Positions 1-7,241 of a stretch of DNA of 16,212 bases are shown here, in pieces. The stretch lies in the NCBI GenBank assembly GCA_947630355.1, contig CANRHJ010000027.1:1-16212 (forward strand), written 5' to 3'. Numbering within the stretch: position 1 is the first letter of the stretch; each line of letters begins with the position of its first letter. The translations under genes and the position numbers were made by a program. Under the pieces are notes generated by a model that saw only the letters and a list, made by a program, of their open reading frames with translations, was not told the DNA's origin and ran no database searches. This stretch comes from Candidatus Gastranaerophilales bacterium (GTDB lineage: Bacteria; Cyanobacteriota; Vampirovibrionia; Gastranaerophilales; Gastranaerophilaceae).

Positions 1-36
1 TTTATCGGCGGTAAACTTCGGCAATTAATTAAATAA
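1..36 (+). CDS. C-terminal tail of an unidentified gene, truncated by the window start
   Basis: Frame 1 reads FIGGKLRQLIK followed by TAA at 34-36. It is less AT-rich than the flanking intergenic DNA. The stop lies inside the left arm of a strong hairpin (31-70) that would terminate a plus-strand transcript. Only eleven residues are visible, so no function can be proposed. The call rests on codon-like composition and on a terminator placed exactly where a plus-strand gene should end. It could still be non-coding. Confidence 0.4.
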   Translation, partial: FIGGKLRQLIK

Positions 37-70
37 AAGAAGAACATTTAATTTTGTTCTTCTTTTATTT
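31..70. terminator. Bidirectional terminator between convergent genes, containing both stop codons
   Basis: Positions 31-46 pair with 55-70 as a perfect 16-bp stem around an 8-nt loop (47-54). The outer stem is A/T-rich and supplies a U-rich tract in either direction. The plus-strand stop (34-36) and the minus-strand cca stop (48-50) both fall inside the structure, so the last cca codons double as terminator sequence. Confidence 0.7.
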
Positions 71-1427
71 TGTATTCTTTTACATATTTAATTTCTTCTT
101 CTTTTGTTTTTATTTCACCTTTTATTTTCTTTTCAATGATTTTATTGAATATTACATTAAAAAATGCAGAAGGTTTATAACCGAGACTTATTAAGTCATT
201 ACCGTTTATTAACACTTTTATATCTTTCAATTTTTCACAAAATCTTTTAACGGCCGAATTACCGCTGATTATATAATATAGTGCAATTGCAAAATCTTCT
301 TTCTCTTTAAATATATTATAAATTTTAATATCATCATTAAATTCATTTAGCTTTATGCTGCCATCTTTAGATATTTCGGGGTTATTCTCATCTAAAATAG
401 CATCACAGGGATGTTTCTCGGTTATATTTAATAAATTCCTTACCTGTGATATTACCTTATTTTCATAACCGTTTAAGTTAAGTCTGCCGTCTGCATAACT
501 TGAATTTATTATCAAATGAACAAAGTATATAAACCAAATTTCCGTTTCTGAAAATAAATTAAATCGTTTTATTTCTTCAACTCTTTGCTCATCAATTTCA
601 CATAGAGGATTATCGGATACAAGCTTATATACGTTATTATCAATAATTTTCTTATATAATCCGGGCTTTTTTATACTAAAATAATCCTTAAACTCATTTT
701 TTACACGTTCCAAAGGTATTTTCGAGAATTCATTATCTGCCCCGTCATCCCTTGCCTTTTCGGAATTTCGCCCAAATTTGCCGCCATCCGATTTTTGAGA
801 ATTGTTTAAATATTCCTGCATCAGGGAATATGTTTTCGGCTCTGGGGAAAAATTAAACCTTGTCTGAAATTTAACAGCTCTCACTATTCTTGACGGGTCA
901 TCTTTAAAACTTTTATCATGAAGAATTCTTATCTGTTTATTTTTTATATCCTCATATCCCGAACAAAAATCATATATGTATTTTTCATTCTCACCGTTTA
1001 ATTTTATTGCTAATGTATTAACGGTAAAATCCCTTCGTTTTATGTCATCTTCTAAAGAACATCCGAAATTATAAGCTATAGGTAAAGCACCCTCATATTC
1101 ATATCTTTCCTGTCTGGTAGATGCAAAATCAATTACTGTATTATTATCAAATTTTACTTTTGCAGTCCGTAACTTTTCCTGACGGCTTATTATTTCATAT
1201 CCGAACTCATTATGTAATTTCTCCGCCAATTTAACAGCATCACCTTCAACGGTTATATCTATATCTTTTATTTTTTCACCGCCTGACAGTATTATATCTC
1301 TTACGGCTCCGCCGATAATATATATATTATAGCCCAAAGCATCTGCAGCTTCTTTTGCAGCCTTAATCGCATTCCCGTATTCGGAAACCGTAACCGCATT
1401 ATACTCTTTTTCAGATAATAATTTCAT
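48..1427 (-). CDS. cca: CCA tRNA nucleotidyltransferase / poly(A) polymerase family protein (class II)
   Basis: This is a 459-aa nucleotidyltransferase of the class II family that adds or repairs the 3' CCA end of tRNAs in the cytoplasm. The catalytic head is clear: IIGGAVRD at 37-44, the metal-binding DID at 55-57, TRQERYEYEG at 104-113, RRDFTVN at 131-137 and DDPSRIVRAVKF at 176-187. LERVKNEF at 239-246 resembles the family's ERIxxE segment. I see no HD domain, so this is the short architecture. A CC-only or A-only enzyme, or a poly(A) polymerase, cannot be excluded from sequence alone. Residues about 211-233 form a Gly/Asp/Arg-rich stretch encoded by GC-rich DNA (735-794), which looks like an in-frame insertion. 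The start ATG has only a weak Shine-Dalgarno sequence. The gene lies 42 bp downstream of the 595-aa membrane protein gene on the same strand, so the two may be co-transcribed. Confidence 0.88.
   Translation of the reverse strand: MKLLSEKEYNAVTVSEYGNAIKAAKEAADALGYNIYIIGGAVRDIILSGGEKIKDIDITVEGDAVKLAEKLHNEFGYEIISRQEKLRTAKVKFDNNTVIDFASTRQERYEYEGALPIAYNFGCSLEDDIKRRDFTVNTLAIKLNGENEKYIYDFCSGYEDIKNKQIRILHDKSFKDDPSRIVRAVKFQTRFNFSPEPKTYSLMQEYLNNSQKSDGGKFGRNSEKARDDGADNEFSKIPLERVKNEFKDYFSIKKPGLYKKIIDNNVYKLVSDNPLCEIDEQRVEEIKRFNLFSETEIWFIYFVHLIINSSYADGRLNLNGYENKVISQVRNLLNITEKHPCDAILDENNPEISKDGSIKLNEFNDDIKIYNIFKEKEDFAIALYYIISGNSAVKRFCEKLKDIKVLINGNDLISLGYKPSAFFNVIFNKIIEKKIKGEIKTKEEEIKYVKEYKIKEEQN
735..794 (-). 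repeat. GC-rich in-frame insertion within cca (possible mobile palindromic element)
   Basis: Positions 741-790 contain 28 G/C of 50, against a strongly AT-rich surrounding gene. They encode the low-complexity polar stretch KSDGGKFGRNSEKARDDG (about 212-229). The stretch sits between the end of the catalytic domain and the conserved LERVKNEF segment, where the family normally has only a short linker. The reading frame stays open. No second copy is visible in this window, so its repeat nature is an inference from composition and position. Confidence 0.35.
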
Positions 1428-1469
1428 TCCGCACTTAAACTCTCATTCTAATGCTTATTTTAACATAAG

Positions 1470-3257
1470 TTAGTTTTTAAATTCTTCAAATACAGAACTT
1501 ATTTCTTCAGTTTTCAAATCCTTAATAACAAAATTATTTTTAATACTGTTATTCATATTTTTTGATGCTTTACTTTTTGAATGAACCATTTTTGTGATAA
1601 AAATATTAAGTTTAGCGATACCGACACCTAAAATTAAGCCGGAATATAAATAACCCGCGATTTGAGCTATAGCCGCTTTACGTACATTTGATTTAACTGC
1701 TTTGTCAGCACTTTTATAAAGCTTCACAAATGTTGTATCTTTCGTTATTTTATCTTTAACGGAAGGTAATAATATTTCATCATAGGTTTTAACGGAAGCC
1801 TTAGTCAGCCATTTGAAAAAGGATTTTACACCTTTTTTTGCCGTTTCATCCGCAACGGGATTATTTATTAATTCCTTACCGCCAATTAATCTTGCAACAC
1901 ATTTTGACACCATACCGCCTAAAATCAGCCAATTGGTAAAACCTAACGTGTCTTTTATAATACTCTCTCTTAATTCGTTTTGATCTCTTGCCGCTAAAAA
2001 TCTGGAACCGATTGTTCCGCCGTATAACAATTTAAACTGATTTATAGTAGGCTTCATACTGTTAAATTGAACGCTGGAAAGAAAATTCGACGGCTTAGCA
2101 CCTATTGTTGAAATTGCAAATACGGGAAACGCTATACCTGCAAAATTCTTTACAGTCTTAAACTTTTTGGATTTATTTGCCGTCTTATCATCTACTCCGA
2201 CAAACCCGTCCTGTCCGGTTCTTTTCTTTGTCAAATATTTATTTAAAGGTTGAATGGATACACATATCGCAGCAGCTATGGCAAGTCCCAAAATAGTTCC
2301 TGCCGCTTTATTTCTTGTCAGTGATTTAACAAATTCCGGAAACTGCTCCTTTGTTTTTGTTTTGAAAGAATTATTTAAAACAACGGCATTATCAACAAGT
2401 TCTTGTATGCTGCCCGAAATACCTTTAACAACTTCTCCATGAGAATTTTTCAGCTCACTCAGCTTAAAGGATGCTTGTGCTCCCGTATCTTGGGTTATTT
2501 TGGAAAGCACCATATTTTTTATATTTTTAACTTCACGTTTTAATGCTGACTTATTTGAACCTTTTGATTTTGCTAATTCCGCAGTTTTATCCGCTAATGT
2601 AACGAGGTTTTCCGCTATCTCTTTTCCTGCGCCTTCACTCAATTTTGTCCATGTTTTTCCGTTTAACCCGCTTAAATTATTCAGAAATTCGTTGAAAAAC
2701 TTATCCGATTGTCCTTGCGAATTCTGCCATATATTCGCCATATTTCTTATTGTATCGCCGCTCGCAAAAATACTTTGCGCCTTCACGTTGTATCTGGAAT
2801 TAAATTTCCCTGAAATTAATACGGAGGCTAATAATCCGATTAAACCGATACAGGCATGAACCAAGCAGCTGCCGCCTTCTCTGAATGCTGCTTCAATTCC
2901 GGCCTGTTTCCCTCTGTTTTTTAATTCTATAGCTGTTCTCGGTATTACCATCGAACACAAATCAACTGCACAAGCACCCAATGCAGGGCTGTTATTAATT
3001 CCGCGTAATAACCCCAATCCCATTGTTAAAGGTCCTTTGAATACCGGCTGTCCTTCTTTCGTATTTTGCTTCAAGGCTATATTTTTATTTTGTCCGAAAA
3101 AATTTCGCGATAAGGAACTTGAGCGAACTTCCTGAGCGGCATCTTTTATTTCCAAAGAATTCCCGCGCCGCAAGCCTTTGAAATCTTCCCGGACATTACT
3201 TATATTATTTATCAATGTTTTATTATTTTGCTCTGATGATGATATCTGGTTTATCAT
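1470..3257 (-). CDS. Multi-spanning membrane protein of unknown function
   Basis: I do not recognise this 595-aa protein. The first 70 residues are polar, Asn/Ser/Lys-rich and lack a signal peptide, ending in PVFKGPLTMG (71-80). Hydrophobic segments follow at about 130-150, 318-336, 371-387, 439-457 and 528-555, so it should be an integral membrane protein with roughly four or five spans. Between the first two lies a Lys/Ser-rich, probably helical region (about 180-315). The C-terminus is again Lys/Asn-rich and polar. It contains several Gly-rich helices (GLLRGINN, LILGGMV, LYSGLILGVGIAKL) but no enzyme motif I can name. The frame is open for its full length with protein-like composition. The ATG has only a poor Shine-Dalgarno sequence. 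It lies directly upstream of cca on the same strand and divergently from the 88-aa gene at 3464. Confidence 0.75.
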   Translation of the reverse strand: MINQISSSEQNNKTLINNISNVREDFKGLRRGNSLEIKDAAQEVRSSSLSRNFFGQNKNIALKQNTKEGQPVFKGPLTMGLGLLRGINNSPALGACAVDLCSMVIPRTAIELKNRGKQAGIEAAFREGGSCLVHACIGLIGLLASVLISGKFNSRYNVKAQSIFASGDTIRNMANIWQNSQGQSDKFFNEFLNNLSGLNGKTWTKLSEGAGKEIAENLVTLADKTAELAKSKGSNKSALKREVKNIKNMVLSKITQDTGAQASFKLSELKNSHGEVVKGISGSIQELVDNAVVLNNSFKTKTKEQFPEFVKSLTRNKAAGTILGLAIAAAICVSIQPLNKYLTKKRTGQDGFVGVDDKTANKSKKFKTVKNFAGIAFPVFAISTIGAKPSNFLSSVQFNSMKPTINQFKLLYGGTIGSRFLAARDQNELRESIIKDTLGFTNWLILGGMVSKCVARLIGGKELINNPVADETAKKGVKSFFKWLTKASVKTYDEILLPSVKDKITKDTTFVKLYKSADKAVKSNVRKAAIAQIAGYLYSGLILGVGIAKLNIFITKMVHSKSKASKNMNNSIKNNFVIKDLKTEEISSVFEEFKN

Positions 3258-3463
3258 AAATATTTATCTTTTCCCTAATCTAAAGATATCTAAAAAATTT
3301 TTTTGCTAGTCTGTTAATTTTTCTCAACGTTTTTCATTTTAACAAAAGATAATTTCATTTGTAACAATTATTGCATATTTCTTTACATTTTACTCTTTTT
3401 CATTAAAGTTTATATGAATAATTCCGATAAACAATTTAGAAATAAAATAATCTGAGAGGAAAC

Positions 3464-3730
3464 ATGCAAGATAACAATTTAATATTAAATAATCCGTTCG
3501 GAATAAATATTTCATTACCTAAAAAGTCGGTTGATGAAGTAAAAAAAGTCGTCAAAAAGGAACTTGGCAATATATCAGTAAACCCTTTTGTTGACTATCT
3601 TGATGATAATGATAAAGTTTTCTCAGGTGAAGTAGCTAAAGAAATAAAGAAATATCAGGCACAAATATATTCCTTAGGACAAATTATGCGTGAAGGACAG
3701 CCTAATTCGTCTTTTAATGTTAATATTTAA
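3464..3730 (+). CDS. Small hypothetical protein, 88 aa
   Basis: I do not recognise this protein. The ATG is preceded by a good Shine-Dalgarno sequence (gagagga at 3454-3460). The product is polar and mostly helical in character, with a Lys/Val-rich stretch (VDEVKKVVKKELG), an acidic patch (DYLDDNDK) and a second Lys-rich helix (EVAKEIKKYQAQIY). It has no signal peptide, cysteine or membrane segment, so it is probably cytoplasmic. It stands alone: divergent from the 595-aa membrane protein gene across a 206-bp AT-rich gap, and tail-to-tail with the SGNH hydrolase gene with only 9 bp between stops. I see no intrinsic terminator for it. Its reality rests on the Shine-Dalgarno sequence, the protein-like composition and the neat fit between neighbours. 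Confidence 0.65.
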   Translation: MQDNNLILNNPFGINISLPKKSVDEVKKVVKKELGNISVNPFVDYLDDNDKVFSGEVAKEIKKYQAQIYSLGQIMREGQPNSSFNVNI

Positions 3731-3739
3731 GAATTAAGC

Positions 3740-4702
3740 CTATTTTATTACTTGTTTTGCAAGCTGCTTGCTGATTTCTTCCCATGCTTTTTTATTCGGA
3801 TGATACCCGTCAGGATCTAAATATTCACTATCTTGTAAGTTGGCATGGATTAATTTATCGGCATCAATAACAATAAAACCTTCTTGTTTCAATTCTTCCC
3901 AACGCGGAGTCTCTATAAACCATCTGTCAAATCCGTCATTACCGTTATACTTTAATATTATAAATTTAACATCCGGATATTTTTCTCTTAGCTTTATTCC
4001 CGATTCAATAAACATCTTCTTTAATAAATCAAAATTTTTATCATGATATTTTGCATCCAGTCTTATATGATACTCCAAATGTCCAAGCCATAATTTGACA
4101 GGATAAAACTTCCATAAAGGAACAAGAACTGCATTTATTTTTTCTAATTTCCCGTTTTTTATCTTATATCTCAAATATTCACCGTCGGAAAACGGATCGT
4201 ATACCAATTTTTGTGTCCTTCTGGCATGATCATTAATGAAAGTAAAAATAACATACTCAGGTTTAGGAAGTTCTTCAAATATTTTACCTTTATCTAACTG
4301 ATAATACATATGCTGAACACCCCAAGAAGGGTAAGCTCTGTTATATACAGGCCTTTTAGTATATTCTGAAAGTATATAACCGAATGTTTCATCAAATGGT
4401 AAAACCCATCTTTTCCCAATTCCGTACACAAATGAACATCCGAACAACCAAATGGGTTGTTTTTTATATTCCGTTCCGGCTGCAGGTCTGAATTCACCGT
4501 GCTTTTCAAACCATTTCATAGTAGTTTCATCATAAAATCGTAACCTTCCCCAGAACCACGACGGAAACTTAACTTCAGATCGCAATTCTCTTTTAACAAA
4601 AGAAAGTTGATCTTCTATGACCATTCTGTATCCGATATAATCCAAAAGCAGTATTAATAAAACTGATGTAATTATTGTTACTAATAAATTTTTATTGAAC
4701 AT
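3740..4702 (-). CDS. Membrane-anchored SGNH/GDSL-family hydrolase
   Basis: This 320-aa protein has one N-terminal membrane span (about 6-24) and an extracytoplasmic SGNH-type esterase/acyl-ester hydrolase domain. The SGNH blocks are readable. Block I is FGCSFVYG with the presumed nucleophile Ser90. Block II is PSWGVQHM with Gly128. Block III is FTFINDH, with Asn157 in a variant of the usual GxND. Block V is DPDGYHPN with Asp298 and His301, the DxxH pair of the triad. Such proteins de-acylate or trans-acylate sugars or lipids, but the substrate cannot be read from sequence. The gene is divergent from a GT-C membrane glycosyltransferase with a 44-bp gap, which suggests both act on an envelope glycan or glycolipid. 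It meets the preceding plus-strand gene tail-to-tail. The ATG at 4702 places the hydrophobic anchor correctly. Confidence 0.8.
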   Translation of the reverse strand: MFNKNLLVTIITSVLLILLLDYIGYRMVIEDQLSFVKRELRSEVKFPSWFWGRLRFYDETTMKWFEKHGEFRPAAGTEYKKQPIWLFGCSFVYGIGKRWVLPFDETFGYILSEYTKRPVYNRAYPSWGVQHMYYQLDKGKIFEELPKPEYVIFTFINDHARRTQKLVYDPFSDGEYLRYKIKNGKLEKINAVLVPLWKFYPVKLWLGHLEYHIRLDAKYHDKNFDLLKKMFIESGIKLREKYPDVKFIILKYNGNDGFDRWFIETPRWEELKQEGFIVIDADKLIHANLQDSEYLDPDGYHPNKKAWEEISKQLAKQVIK

Positions 4703-4746
4703 TTTTCTTGCCTTATAATATAATATTTTTATTATACGGAAAAATT
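4703..4746. promoter_or_regulatory. Compact divergent promoter region (SGNH hydrolase / glycosyltransferase)
   Basis: The 44-bp gap between the two start codons holds a perfect TATAAT on the plus strand (4714-4719) and one on the minus strand (4736-4731). Each lies 27-28 nt from the start codon it would serve. Neither has a convincing -35 box at 17 bp. The DNA is so AT-rich that chance TATAAT matches are likely. Confidence 0.3.
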
Positions 4747-6276
4747 ATGATAAAAAAAATAGATTTAATATTAAAAATAATATTTTATATTATTTTAATT
4801 TTTATTTTAGCAACAGGGATAGTGTACAGAACTCATATTTGGTTATATGAACCCGGTTTCTTTGGTGATGAAGGTCCTGTGATTACAAATGTTGCCTCAA
4901 GAAATCTTATTGACCTTATGTTTGAATGCAAATCAGCAATTATGAGCGCTCCATACAGTTTTCTGTTTTGTTCAAAAATTATTTATCATTTTTTCGGATT
5001 TAATGAAACAGCACTTAGGTTTACAGCCTATATTTCAGGAATTTTAACAATGTTTCTTTCTCCTTTTCTCTGTAAAAAGGTTTTTAAACGTGAAGAAATC
5101 GCATTGATTTTCCTCCCTATTTTGGTATTTAACGGTGAATTATGTTATTATTCACAGCAATTTAAGCAATATTCCACTGATGTATTTTTCTCGACATTAA
5201 TTCTATATTTATTTTTCAGTTTTAAAGATAAAATTAACACTAAAAAAACAGCATTTTTGACGGGATTATTTTTCGGTATTACAGGATTTTTAAGTTTTCC
5301 CTGCATATTTCTGGTTTCAGGAATGTCCTTATTTTTTATTTACCGTTTTTTAAAAAATAAACAATATAAAGAAATATTTTTACTGATAGCACCGTTTATT
5401 TCAATATTTGTACTTGAATGTATAATGACATTCTACAAAACATATAACAGCGGCATTATGTCCGGCTGGGATTTAGTATTAAATATACTGTCATCATTCG
5501 AGAGCTTTAATCAATATTTACATTTCGTTTTTAATTCTTATTTAGACAGAAATTTGATTTTAACTTTATTTACTATCGGTATTATTTATATTATTTTGAA
5601 GGAAAGGTATTTATTGATAATACTTATATTACCGATTCTTTTAAACTCAATATCCGGATTTTTGAATTTATATCCCTGTAATATGAGCAGAGTAGTTTTA
5701 TATACAATACCTCTTATAATGATAATTTGTTTAAAAACTTTTGACTTTTTCAGCGCTGATTTCATAATGAAAAAACCGATATTGAAGTATTTGAGTTCTT
5801 TATTATTAATAGGATTAAGTATTTATTTAATAAAATTATTTATGCCTTTAAATACATTACCGCAAACAGAAATAAACGGCCAAAAATACTATTATTACCG
5901 TTCAAATGCAAGAGAATACGTACAAAAATTAAACAAAACAGATGTAAAACCGACTGATTTTATATATGTAGACAGGCAAGGAGAAGGTATTTTCACTGTT
6001 TATGACAAAGACTCCAAGTACCAAAAAAATGTTATTTATCAATCAGTTCCTAATTTTTACGATATTAATGACACCACAAATGATAATTGGGAAGAAAAAA
6101 TAAAAAATATAAATGATATACCAAAAGACAGCTTCATTTATTTCTATAATACTCTCATCTACAATGATGCTACTGATACGGACTTGATACAGGAATGGAT
6201 TGAAAATAATACACAAATTATAAGCAGAGAAACCGATGATATCGGTGAGTTCCTTTATGTAAAAAAAATAAAATAA
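4747..6276 (+). CDS. GT-C type membrane glycosyltransferase (family 39/83-like)
   Basis: This 509-aa polytopic membrane protein resembles the lipid-linked-sugar-dependent GT-C glycosyltransferases (PMT/ArnT-like, GT39 or GT83). After the first span (about 10-27) comes the periplasmic loop WLYEPGFFGDEGP, with the acidic pair Asp41-Glu42 where this fold has its catalytic Asp. Then follows LRFTAYISGI and the loop YYSQQFKQYSTDVFF, a recognisable signature of the group. Roughly nine to eleven hydrophobic segments fill residues 10-385. The last 120 residues form a soluble, probably periplasmic domain rich in Tyr, Asn and Asp. It likely transfers a sugar from a polyprenyl-phosphate carrier to a lipid, glycan or protein, acceptor unknown. 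I chose the ATG at 4747 over an upstream TTG at 4708: it has a GGA at 4738-4740 and starts with a typical MIKK leader. It is divergent from an SGNH hydrolase gene. Confidence 0.75.
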   Translation: MIKKIDLILKIIFYIILIFILATGIVYRTHIWLYEPGFFGDEGPVITNVASRNLIDLMFECKSAIMSAPYSFLFCSKIIYHFFGFNETALRFTAYISGILTMFLSPFLCKKVFKREEIALIFLPILVFNGELCYYSQQFKQYSTDVFFSTLILYLFFSFKDKINTKKTAFLTGLFFGITGFLSFPCIFLVSGMSLFFIYRFLKNKQYKEIFLLIAPFISIFVLECIMTFYKTYNSGIMSGWDLVLNILSSFESFNQYLHFVFNSYLDRNLILTLFTIGIIYIILKERYLLIILILPILLNSISGFLNLYPCNMSRVVLYTIPLIMIICLKTFDFFSADFIMKKPILKYLSSLLLIGLSIYLIKLFMPLNTLPQTEINGQKYYYYRSNAREYVQKLNKTDVKPTDFIYVDRQGEGIFTVYDKDSKYQKNVIYQSVPNFYDINDTTNDNWEEKIKNINDIPKDSFIYFYNTLIYNDATDTDLIQEWIENNTQIISRETDDIGEFLYVKKIK

Positions 6277-6297
6277 AAAAAAGGTCGCATCGCGACC
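6273..6297 (-). terminator. Intrinsic terminator, minus strand
   Basis: GGTCGC (6283-6288) pairs with GCGACC (6292-6297) around a 3-nt loop. On the minus strand the hairpin is followed by a run of Ts (complement of the A-run ending at 6282). On the plus strand there is no T-run, so it does not serve the glycosyltransferase gene. It lies about 125 bp beyond another minus-strand terminator, so it is either a backup for the infC operon or the end of a separate small transcript. Confidence 0.6.
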
Positions 6298-6421
6298 ACA
6301 GTCTTGTTATGGAGAAAAGGAGTGAAGGAAAATAAGTAATAAAGAAATTAAACTACATTAATACTATTCCCATTTATTAGTATATATAACGTATATATTT
6401 TTTATATATTAAAAATCTTAA

Positions 6422-6448
6422 CAAAAAAAGAGCCGTTATGGCTCTTTT
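6422..6448 (-). terminator. Terminator of the infC-rpmI-rplT operon
   Basis: Positions 6426-6434 pair with 6440-6448 as a 9-bp stem (core gagcc/ggctc) around the 5-nt loop gttat. A T-rich tract follows on the minus strand, from the A-run at 6423-6429. It lies about 90 bp downstream of the rplT stop. A shorter T-run on the other side could let it also stop plus-strand transcripts. Confidence 0.75.
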
Positions 6449-6536
6449 CTGTCTGGTAAAAAGTTTACGCTCAAAATATTGACTGATAATTCAATGAAGA
6501 TAATCAATATCTTATAGAACCGTGTTTCAAAATCAA

Positions 6537-6887
6537 TTATTGAGCAGCTTTTGCTGTTTCAACAATTATTGAAAAGGCTTCAGGTTCATTAACAGCCAAA
6601 TCAGCCAGCATTTTTCTGTTTACGGCGATTGAAGACTTTTTCAAAGAATTAATGAACTTTGAATAGCTAAGACCGTGTTGTCTAACAGCTGCATTAATTC
6701 TTATAATCCAAAGACGGCGCATATTTCTTTTTAAATGACGTCTGTCTCTGTACTGATATTTAAGTTTTTTCATTACAGCTGTATTAGCAACTTTAAAAAT
6801 TCTGCTTCTTGCGCCTTTAAAGCCTTTAGCTAACTTTAATATTTTCTTATGTCTTTTTCTTAATACGTTACCACGTTTAACTCTCAT
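6537..6887 (-). CDS. rplT: 50S ribosomal protein L20
   Basis: This 116-aa basic protein matches L20 throughout: MRVKRGN at the N-terminus, the KILKLAKGFKGARSR segment (16-30), YRDRRHLKRNMRRLWIIRIN (46-65) and the C-terminal globular part with LSYSKFI and the family's LADLA. Its length is normal. L20 binds 23S rRNA, is needed early in large-subunit assembly and is a known autoregulator of its own operon in several bacteria. It is the last gene of the infC-rpmI-rplT operon, 28 bp after rpmI, with a purine-rich Shine-Dalgarno sequence (aagaaaggaa) before the ATG. Confidence 0.98.
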   Translation of the reverse strand: MRVKRGNVLRKRHKKILKLAKGFKGARSRIFKVANTAVMKKLKYQYRDRRHLKRNMRRLWIIRINAAVRQHGLSYSKFINSLKKSSIAVNRKMLADLAVNEPEAFSIIVETAKAAQ

Positions 6888-6915
6888 AATTATTTCCTTT
6901 CTTCTTAAATTCTAA

Positions 6916-7122
6916 TTACCTGCACTTCGCATAAGGAAGTTCTTTAAGTACCAAATTTCTGTGTGTAGCAGAAATTTCAATCATAGAAGAAAGTTTTCTT
7001 TTTCTTGAAGCACTTTTGTGCTGGAGCAAGTGGCCTTTACCTGCTTTTCTTCTTAATATTTTACCGCCGGCGGTAATTTTATACCTTTTTGCACCGGCAC
7101 GGTGTGTTTTCATTTTAGGCAT
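6916..7122 (-). CDS. rpmI: 50S ribosomal protein L35
   Basis: This 68-aa, very basic protein is L35. It begins MPKMKTHRAGAKRYKITAGG, carries the conserved KAGKGHLLQHKSASRKRKL segment, and ends with a region matching the family's C-terminus (HRNLVLKELPYA). It is a structural component of the large subunit. It lies in the middle of the infC operon, with a clear Shine-Dalgarno sequence (aaaaggagaa) before ATG and a 119-bp spacer to infC upstream. Confidence 0.97.
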   Translation of the reverse strand: MPKMKTHRAGAKRYKITAGGKILRRKAGKGHLLQHKSASRKRKLSSMIEISATHRNLVLKELPYAKCR

Positions 7123-7154
7123 AGTTTTCTCCTTTTTATTGACTTATTTACTCA

Positions 7155-7188
7155 GCCGATTATGCGACATGCCTCCGCATTTTCTGGC
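7155..7188 (-). promoter_or_regulatory. Candidate regulatory stem-loop in the infC-rpmI spacer
   Basis: In the minus-strand RNA, ATGCG pairs with CGCAT (7180-7176 with 7166-7162) inside an outer GCC/GGC pair (7188-7186 with 7157-7155). The apical loop has 9 nt. It lies about 33 nt upstream of the rpmI start codon. The infC promoter leaves almost no leader upstream of infC, so this spacer is the natural place for any L20-mediated control of rpmI-rplT. The structure is modest. Confidence 0.3.
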
Positions 7189-7241
7189 TTTATTATTATT
7201 TTAGAACAAACAAATTCTTATGCAATAGAAAAATATACTAT

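Noticed and set aside
2500..2859. A 119-codon open frame on the plus strand opposite the large membrane protein gene
   Set aside because: It is a shadow of the minus-strand gene, has no Shine-Dalgarno sequence and shows no recognisable protein character.
4708..4746. A TTG start for the glycosyltransferase, adding 13 residues
   Set aside because: The ATG at 4747 has a GGA upstream and gives a normal MIKK leader. The TTG overlaps the presumed promoter and lacks a Shine-Dalgarno sequence.
6309..6335. Tiny plus-strand open frame MEKRSEGK with AAAAGGAG inside it
   Set aside because: Eight codons, with no ribosome-binding site in front and no gene after the internal purine run. The purine run is better considered as the complement of a possible minus-strand RNA.
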